9,460 nucleotides of DNA, from the NCBI GenBank assembly GCA_023420245.1, contig JAEZWL010000117.1, positions 1 to 9,460 of the forward strand, given 5' to 3'. Origin of the DNA: Bacillota bacterium (GTDB lineage Bacteria; Bacillota; Clostridia; Oscillospirales; Acutalibacteraceae). The notes beneath the pieces are model-generated. The model saw nothing but the letters and a program-made list of their open reading frames with translations, was not told the DNA's origin and made no database searches. Shown piece after piece: positions 5,615 through 9,460 of the stretch (within the stretch, counting starts at the first letter, position 1; each line of letters begins with the position of its first letter). The translations under genes and the position numbers were made by a program.

Positions 5615-7780
5615 TTGAAACAGCAGGATAGAACAGATTATCAAAATACTTTGTTGTCTTTTGAAGAACGGGCGTGTGATTTGGTTTCCCGCATGACGCT
5701 GATGGAAAAGGTTTCTCAGCTTCGTTATGACGCACCGGGAATTTCTCACCTCGGTATTCCCGCCTACAACTGGTGGAATGAAGCGCTGCACGGCGTGGCG
5801 CGCGCCGGAACGGCGACTGTTTTTCCGCAGGCAATCGGTTTGGCGGCTATTTTTGACGATACGTTCCTGTACCGTGTTGCGGATGTTATTTCAACCGAGG
5901 GTCGCGCAAAATACAATATGTATTCTTCAAGGAACGACAGGGATATTTATAAAGGGATAACGTTCTGGAGCCCCAACATAAACATTTTTCGCGACCCGCG
6001 CTGGGGAAGGGGTCAGGAGACCTACGGAGAAGACCCTTATCTTACCTCGCGGCTTGGCATTGCGTTTGTAAAAGGACTTCAGCAACGGGATCAAAAGGGA
6101 TATTTAAAAGCGGCCGCCTGTGCAAAGCATCTCGCGGCGCATTCCGGTCCTGAGGAAACCCGCCACGAGTTTAATGCGAAGGTAAGCGAAAAGGACCTTT
6201 GGGAAACGTATCTTCCCTCGTTTGAGGCACTGGTAAAGGAAGCCGCCGTAGAGGCCGTTATGGGCGCTTATAACCGGCTGAACGGCGAGCCTTGCTGCGG
6301 CAGCAAAACACTGCTGAAGGAAATTCTTCGCAAGAAGTGGAAGTTCCAGGGGCATGTGGTCTCCGACTGCTGGGCAATCTGTGATTTTCATGAACACCAT
6401 AATGTTACCGCCACACCTCAGGAATCCGCGGCAATGGCACTGCGGAACGGTTGTGACCTGAATTGCGGTCGGGCGTTCCAGTATATTATGCTGGCCTATG
6501 ATATTGGTTTAATAACAGAAGAGGAAATTACAGAGTCGGTGATCCGGCTAATGACAACACGGATGAAGCTCGGTTTGTTTGACCAGGATTGTTCCTACCA
6601 TTCCATTCCTTATTCCATAGTGGAATGTCCGGAGCATCTTGCCCTCAGTGAAGAAGCGTCGATAAAATCGATGGTACTTCTGAAAAACGACGGGCTGCTC
6701 CCGCTGAAAAAGGAAGCACTTCGCAGCGTAGCGGTTATTGGTCCGACGGCAAATAGTCGGGAGATACTCAAAGGCAACTATAACGGTACCTCATCCCGCT
6801 ACTGTACGATTCTGGAAGGAATTCAGCAGGCGCTGCCGGAGGAGGTTCGCGTTTATTATTCCGAGGGCTGTCACCTCTTTAAAAATCAGGTGGAGCCGCT
6901 CGCACAGACAGGCGACCGGCTTGCTGAAGCAAAGGCAGTTGCTCAGGAGAGTGATGTAGTAATTCTTTGCCTTGGTCTTGACGCAACAATGGAGGGAGAA
7001 GAAGGGGATACGGGGAACGCTTACGCGGCCGGAGATAAGCCGGACCTTTCTCTGCCAAAGGCACAGACGAAGCTGTTGCAGTCGGTTCTTTCCACCGGAA
7101 AACCGACGGTTCTGCTCCTGAGCACAGGAAGCGCGATGGATTTGCGGGAAGCCGATGCCCAATGCGGCGCAATTCTTGAGACATGGTACTGCGGGGCGCG
7201 CGGCGGACGGGCGGTTGCGAAGCTGCTGTTTGGAGAGGAGGTTCCCTCCGGGAAGCTTCCGATTACGTTTTACAAAAGTATTGACGGGCTCCCGGATTTC
7301 AGTGATTATTCCATGAAAGGCCGCACTTACCGTTATCTGGAGGAGGACCCGCTTTACCCGTTTGGGTTTGGATTGTCCTATGCGGATATTCATTACGCTG
7401 AGTTGGAATCAAAAAACAGTGTCATAAAGGACGGCGAAGACGCGGAGCTCTCATTCGCTGTAAGCAACCGCTCTTCTCTTGCGTGTGAAGAGGTTGCGGA
7501 GGTCTATGTTCGAATTGAGGGTTCTTCCCTGGCCGTGCCGAACTGGAGCCTATGCGGGTTCCGCAGAATTGCGCTGCAGGCGGGCGAGACAAAACGGATA
7601 TCGTTTTCCATTGATAAAAAAGCGTTTCAAGTTGTGGACGCAGACGGAGCGCGTATTTATGACGGAACCTCCTACCAACTGTTTGCAGGCGGTTCACAGC
7701 CGGACTCCGTCAGTGTAATGCGTATGAAACACGCCCCTCTCAGCATTCGCCTTCAAAGAGAGCCCGGGAGGAATCAATAA
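5615..7780 (+). CDS. GH3 family beta-xylosidase/beta-glucosidase, cytoplasmic
   Basis: A 721-residue retaining glycosidase that should remove terminal beta-linked sugars from short oligosaccharides. The N-terminal GH3 barrel (about 15-320) has LVSRMTLMEKVSQL, YNWWNEALHG (51-60), SPNINIFRDPRWGRGQETYGEDP, the conserved Lys171-His172 of AKHLAAHSG, and VVSDCWA with the predicted nucleophile Asp251. The second domain (about 350-590) has SMVLLKNDGLLPL and EGEEGD near 460-465, where the acid/base glutamate is expected. YRYLEEDPLYPFGFGLSY leads into a fibronectin-III-like C-terminal domain (about 610-705). The WWNEALHG and SDCWA motifs favour the xylosidase-like branch, but substrate cannot be fixed from sequence. 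There is no signal peptide, so it acts inside the cell on imported substrate, though no transporter gene is in the window. The start is TTG at 5615 with GGAGGG 10 nt upstream, and residues 1-20 match family N-termini. LacI upstream is the likely regulator. Confidence 0.92.
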   Translation: MKQQDRTDYQNTLLSFEERACDLVSRMTLMEKVSQLRYDAPGISHLGIPAYNWWNEALHGVARAGTATVFPQAIGLAAIFDDTFLYRVADVISTEGRAKYNMYSSRNDRDIYKGITFWSPNINIFRDPRWGRGQETYGEDPYLTSRLGIAFVKGLQQRDQKGYLKAAACAKHLAAHSGPEETRHEFNAKVSEKDLWETYLPSFEALVKEAAVEAVMGAYNRLNGEPCCGSKTLLKEILRKKWKFQGHVVSDCWAICDFHEHHNVTATPQESAAMALRNGCDLNCGRAFQYIMLAYDIGLITEEEITESVIRLMTTRMKLGLFDQDCSYHSIPYSIVECPEHLALSEEASIKSMVLLKNDGLLPLKKEALRSVAVIGPTANSREILKGNYNGTSSRYCTILEGIQQALPEEVRVYYSEGCHLFKNQVEPLAQTGDRLAEAKAVAQESDVVILCLGLDATMEGEEGDTGNAYAAGDKPDLSLPKAQTKLLQSVLSTGKPTVLLLSTGSAMDLREADAQCGAILETWYCGARGGRAVAKLLFGEEVPSGKLPITFYKSIDGLPDFSDYSMKGRTYRYLEEDPLYPFGFGLSYADIHYAELESKNSVIKDGEDAELSFAVSNRSSLACEEVAEVYVRIEGSSLAVPNWSLCGFRRIALQAGETKRISFSIDKKAFQVVDADGARIYDGTSYQLFAGGSQPDSVSVMRMKHAPLSIRLQREPGRNQ

Positions 7781-7963
7781 AATATGCCCTGATGCGGTGT
7801 TTCGTAACACCTAATACTTATGTATATTGGCAGTCTGTTTAAAGCAATACCGCGTTGTGGTCAATCGGGATACATACAGTATTTCTCAATTCTTCACCTT
7901 GTCTTGCTTTAAAACATTCTTGCCACTATCGCGCACACTTGGATTAAAAAATCTCGTTCAGCC
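7781..7963. other. Gene-free stretch after the GH3 gene
   Basis: No credible gene. A small hairpin (GGTGTT 7796-7801 with AACACC 7806-7811, TCGT loop) follows the GH3 stop codon but has no U-run, so it is at best a weak terminator. The rest shows nothing recognisable and may be decayed sequence next to the insertion-sequence remnant. Confidence 0.5.
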
Positions 7964-7999
7964 TGGACTATACTACACAAAACGGACAGTGAAAAAAAG

Positions 8000-8035
8000 A
8001 CCTCCTGTTGTAGAATAGAAACTACGACAGGAGGT
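8000..8035 (+). promoter_or_regulatory. Hairpin sequestering the IS ribosome binding site
   Basis: ACCTCCTGTTGTAG (8000-8013) pairs over all 14 positions (one G-U) with 8022-8035 around an 8-nt loop. The 3' arm contains AGGAGGT, the ribosome binding site for the ATG at 8042. Such a fold would block translation from read-through transcripts, a known way insertion sequences limit transposase. Confidence 0.7.
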
Positions 8036-8041
8036 GATTTT

Positions 8042-8101
8042 ATGCGTAAAAAACATACAAAAGTAGAGTTACTGGCTTTCGAAAGGTGGGAGGGGTTTTG
8101 A
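8042..8101 (+). pseudogene. Truncated start of a transposase orfA (19 codons)
   Basis: The ATG has AGGAGGT 6 nt upstream. The peptide MRKKHTKVELLAFERWEGF ends at TGA. The basic opening MRKKHTKVELL resembles the first residues of IS3-type OrfA proteins. The last eight residues probably come from the sequence joined at the deletion point, around 8075. Too short for a firm family assignment. Confidence 0.4.
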
Positions 8102-8359
8102 TAGGGACGGGGTGCGCGGAAATGAACTGTCCGGATTTCGGTCATGCTGGTACCGGTATTTTTGAAATTCACCGGAGGAACCGCTTGGTTTGGTTATAAA
8201 AGTATTGTGTTTCCTGCAAATGATGTTATTATTATTTCAAATATTTTTTTATTGGGAGACTTTATAAAAAGGGAATGGCGGTCAACTGCTTTTGCCCCGA
8301 TGCAAGAATTTAGCCGACTTTAACCGCGCAGCCCACAAAAATAGGAGGAAGAAATAGAA
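8102..8359. other. Gene-free stretch between the IS remnant and the MBL-fold gene
   Basis: The first ~100 bp are GC-richer (GGTACCGG, CCGGATTTCGG, CACCGGAGG) and look like foreign or decayed sequence. The rest is AT-rich leader with a weak promoter candidate at 8205-8232. GCGGT (8278-8282) can pair with ACCGC (8323-8327) in the 5' leader of the next gene, but the loop is long. No gene is supported on either strand. Confidence 0.5.
8205..8232 (+). promoter_or_regulatory. Possible promoter of the MBL-fold gene
   Basis: TTGTGT (8205-8210) and TATTAT (8227-8232, 5/6 to the -10 consensus) are 16 bp apart. The start would fall near 8239, giving a leader of about 120 nt. The AT-rich surroundings make chance matches likely. 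Confidence 0.35.
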
Positions 8360-9241
8360 ATGTATGAGTTAATTCGTGCGGGGGAAAGAACCTATTATAT
8401 CAACTGTCCCGCAAAAATCGGAATATATCAGATCAATGATACGGAAGTTTGTCTGATCGACAGCGGCAACGACAAGGACGCGGGCAAAAAAGTGCTCAGA
8501 ATTTTGAATGCGAATCACTGGAGTTTAAAAATGATTCTCAATACTCATTCGCATGCAGACCATATTGGCGGCAATCACTTTTTGCAGCAGCAGACGGGGT
8601 GCTCTGTTTATTTAGCCGGAGCGGACAGGGCGTTTGGGGAGTATCCTGTTTTAGAGCCGTCCTTCCTTTATGGCGGGTACCCCGGTAAGGAGCTTCGCAA
8701 TAAATTTCTGTATGCGCAAAGCAGTGAAGTACGGGAACTGACGGAGGAAGTTTTGCCGCAGGGAATGCGGTCGCTTCGTCTGGATGGGCACTCCTTCGCC
8801 ATGTCTGCCTTTCAAACTTCAGACGGCATTTGGTTTTTAGCGGATTGCCTTACCAGCGAAGCGGTTCTCGAGAAATACCACGTCCCATTTCTTTATGACA
8901 CGGCAAGCTATATCAAAAGTCTCGAGACTGTAAAAGCGCTCGAAGGCAGGCTGTTTATCCCGTCTCATGCGGAACCGGCGGAGGATATCAGACCACTGGC
9001 GGAGATTAATCTGAAAAAAATAGCCGAAATTATAGCTCTGATAAAAGAAATATGCGCGCGTGAAATCGCTTTTGAAGATATCCTGAAGGCAGTATTTGAC
9101 CATTATGAATTGAATATGGATTTCAATCAATATGTTCTGGTTGGCAGCACCATTCGCTCCTGTTTGGCTTATCTGCATGACTCTGATATTCTTGCGGCAC
9201 AGTTCGACGGGAACAAATTATACTGGTTAACCTCACATTAA
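8360..9241 (+). CDS. Metallo-beta-lactamase-fold hydrolase with C-terminal helical extension
   Basis: A 293-residue protein with the metal-binding set of the MBL fold: H63-S-H65-A-D67-H68 in THSHADHIGGN, His144 in LDGHS, Asp162 in LADCL and His203 in PSHAEP. These seven residues bind two metal ions, usually zinc, as in glyoxalase II-like hydrolases. An early IDSGND segment (33-38) matches the first conserved aspartate region. After about residue 205 comes an ~85-residue, mostly helical tail ending in IRSCLAYLHDSDILAAQFDGNKLYWLTSH. It resembles a winged helix and may bind nucleic acid or mediate dimerisation (inference). No signal peptide, so cytoplasmic. The substrate is unknown; thioesters, phosphodiesters and lactones are all possible. 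AGGAGG lies 11 nt before the ATG, slightly far but the only good start. It stands alone between an IS remnant and an rRNA promoter, with no terminator seen after it. Confidence 0.85.
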   Translation: MYELIRAGERTYYINCPAKIGIYQINDTEVCLIDSGNDKDAGKKVLRILNANHWSLKMILNTHSHADHIGGNHFLQQQTGCSVYLAGADRAFGEYPVLEPSFLYGGYPGKELRNKFLYAQSSEVRELTEEVLPQGMRSLRLDGHSFAMSAFQTSDGIWFLADCLTSEAVLEKYHVPFLYDTASYIKSLETVKALEGRLFIPSHAEPAEDIRPLAEINLKKIAEIIALIKEICAREIAFEDILKAVFDHYELNMDFNQYVLVGSTIRSCLAYLHDSDILAAQFDGNKLYWLTSH

Positions 9242-9341
9242 AATACCAATATATATGTATACGGATTTTTCGAGGCTTACTTAACGTCTAATTCCATTCG
9301 GGCATAATAAAATATCATTTTTATTAATTTGTAAAAAAGGG

Positions 9342-9370
9342 TTGACTTACGGGAATGTATTTGGTATTAT
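9342..9370 (+). promoter_or_regulatory. Ribosomal RNA operon promoter
   Basis: TTGACT (9342-9347, 5/6) and TATTAT (9365-9370, 5/6) are exactly 17 bp apart, with a TG extension (9362-9363) before the -10. An A/T-rich block (about 9303-9336, including ATTTTTATTAATTT and AAAAAA) sits where an UP element would lie. The start is expected near 9377. This is the strongest promoter in the window and precedes a pre-16S leader. Confidence 0.85.
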
Positions 9371-9376
9371 AGTCAA

Positions 9377-9460
9377 GCGCCTTACAAAAGAGCGCTCGAT
9401 GAACGCTGACGAAACTGGAAGCGGAAGTCGATTGCAGGACCTTGAAAATTAAACAACGAA
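9377..9460 (+). other. Leader of an rRNA operon (pre-16S)
   Basis: The transcript would open with a small hairpin (AGCGC 9376-9380 with GCGCT 9392-9396) and run to CCTTGAAAATTAAACAAC at the window edge. That last segment closely resembles the boxA-like/processing sequence found just before 16S rRNA in Bacillus and clostridia (TTTGAAAACTGAACA type). The mature 16S gene is not in the window. Confidence 0.75.

Larger units (their letters stand above)
7964..8101 (+). mobile_element. Left-end remnant of an IS3-like insertion sequence
   Basis: The block begins with TGGACTATAC and carries CGGACAGTG near 7983-7991, the TG...GGACA layout common at the ends of IS3-family elements in Firmicutes. A hairpin over an optimal ribosome binding site and an ATG starting a Lys/Arg-rich peptide follow at the distance expected for transposase orfA. 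Sequence typical of a transposase then stops: the frame ends after 19 codons and no orfB is present. No convincing right terminal repeat or target duplication was found, so the element is truncated. The family is judged from layout and the end sequence only. Confidence 0.5.

Noticed and set aside
6791..7393. 200-codon minus-strand frame inside the GH3 gene
   Set aside because: It is a shadow of the glycosidase coding sequence, which has clear family motifs on the + strand.
7796..7811. Hairpin after the GH3 stop codon as a terminator
   Set aside because: It has only six base pairs and no U-run, so it is too weak to call.
7827..8018. 63-codon + strand frame after the GH3 gene
   Set aside because: It has no ribosome binding site and its end crosses the IS terminal repeat and hairpin, so it is chance.
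8126..8133. ACTGTCCG as the right terminal repeat of the IS
   Set aside because: It is complementary to the CGGACAGT part of the left end, but the 19 bases that should follow match at only about five positions, so it is not a convincing end.
7909..8172. 87-codon minus-strand frame over the IS remnant
   Set aside because: It is antisense to the hairpin and orfA stump, has no ribosome binding site and resembles no known protein.

Overview
The window looks like the chromosome of a low-to-mid GC Firmicute, probably a clostridial relative of the Oscillospiraceae/Ruminococcaceae. The grounds are AGGAGG-type ribosome binding sites, Gram-positive-style promoters and intrinsic terminators, a cytoplasmic GH3 glycosidase next to a LacI regulator, an archaeal/fungal-type aspartate-semialdehyde dehydrogenase, and a pre-16S leader with a 'CTTGAAAATTAAACAAC' signature. 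The taxonomic guess rests on impression, not on a search.

Left part (1-875): the 3' end of a large, probably secreted protein ends in two tandem copies of a ~74-residue module and is followed by a strong intrinsic terminator. A second long hairpin (801-851) lies in the convergent gap before the 3' end of a LysR regulator.

Centre-left (876-3873): a LysR gene (minus strand) is divergent from an apparent two-gene operon, asd followed 22 bp later by a small QueG-like double [4Fe-4S] protein. The divergent gap has a perfect 10+5+10 bp palindrome centred about 65 bp upstream of the predicted asd start point, the classical LysR recognition position. A repeated half-site lies next to the -35. The operon is followed by ~200 nt that look like a structured RNA: its 5' end can pair over 10 bp with the 5' arm of its own 3' terminator.

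Centre-right (3874-7780): a LacI-family regulator with its own terminator is followed by a GH3 family beta-xylosidase/beta-glucosidase. No signal peptide is visible, so the enzyme probably acts in the cytoplasm on imported oligosaccharides, with LacI as the likely local regulator.

Right part (7781-9460): a 579-bp gene-free stretch contains the broken left end of an IS3-like insertion sequence: a terminal-repeat-like end, a hairpin hiding the ribosome binding site, and a 19-codon stump of the first transposase gene. Then comes a metallo-beta-lactamase-fold hydrolase with a possible C-terminal winged-helix extension. The window closes with a near-consensus extended -10 promoter and the leader of a ribosomal RNA operon; the 16S gene itself should start just beyond the right edge.
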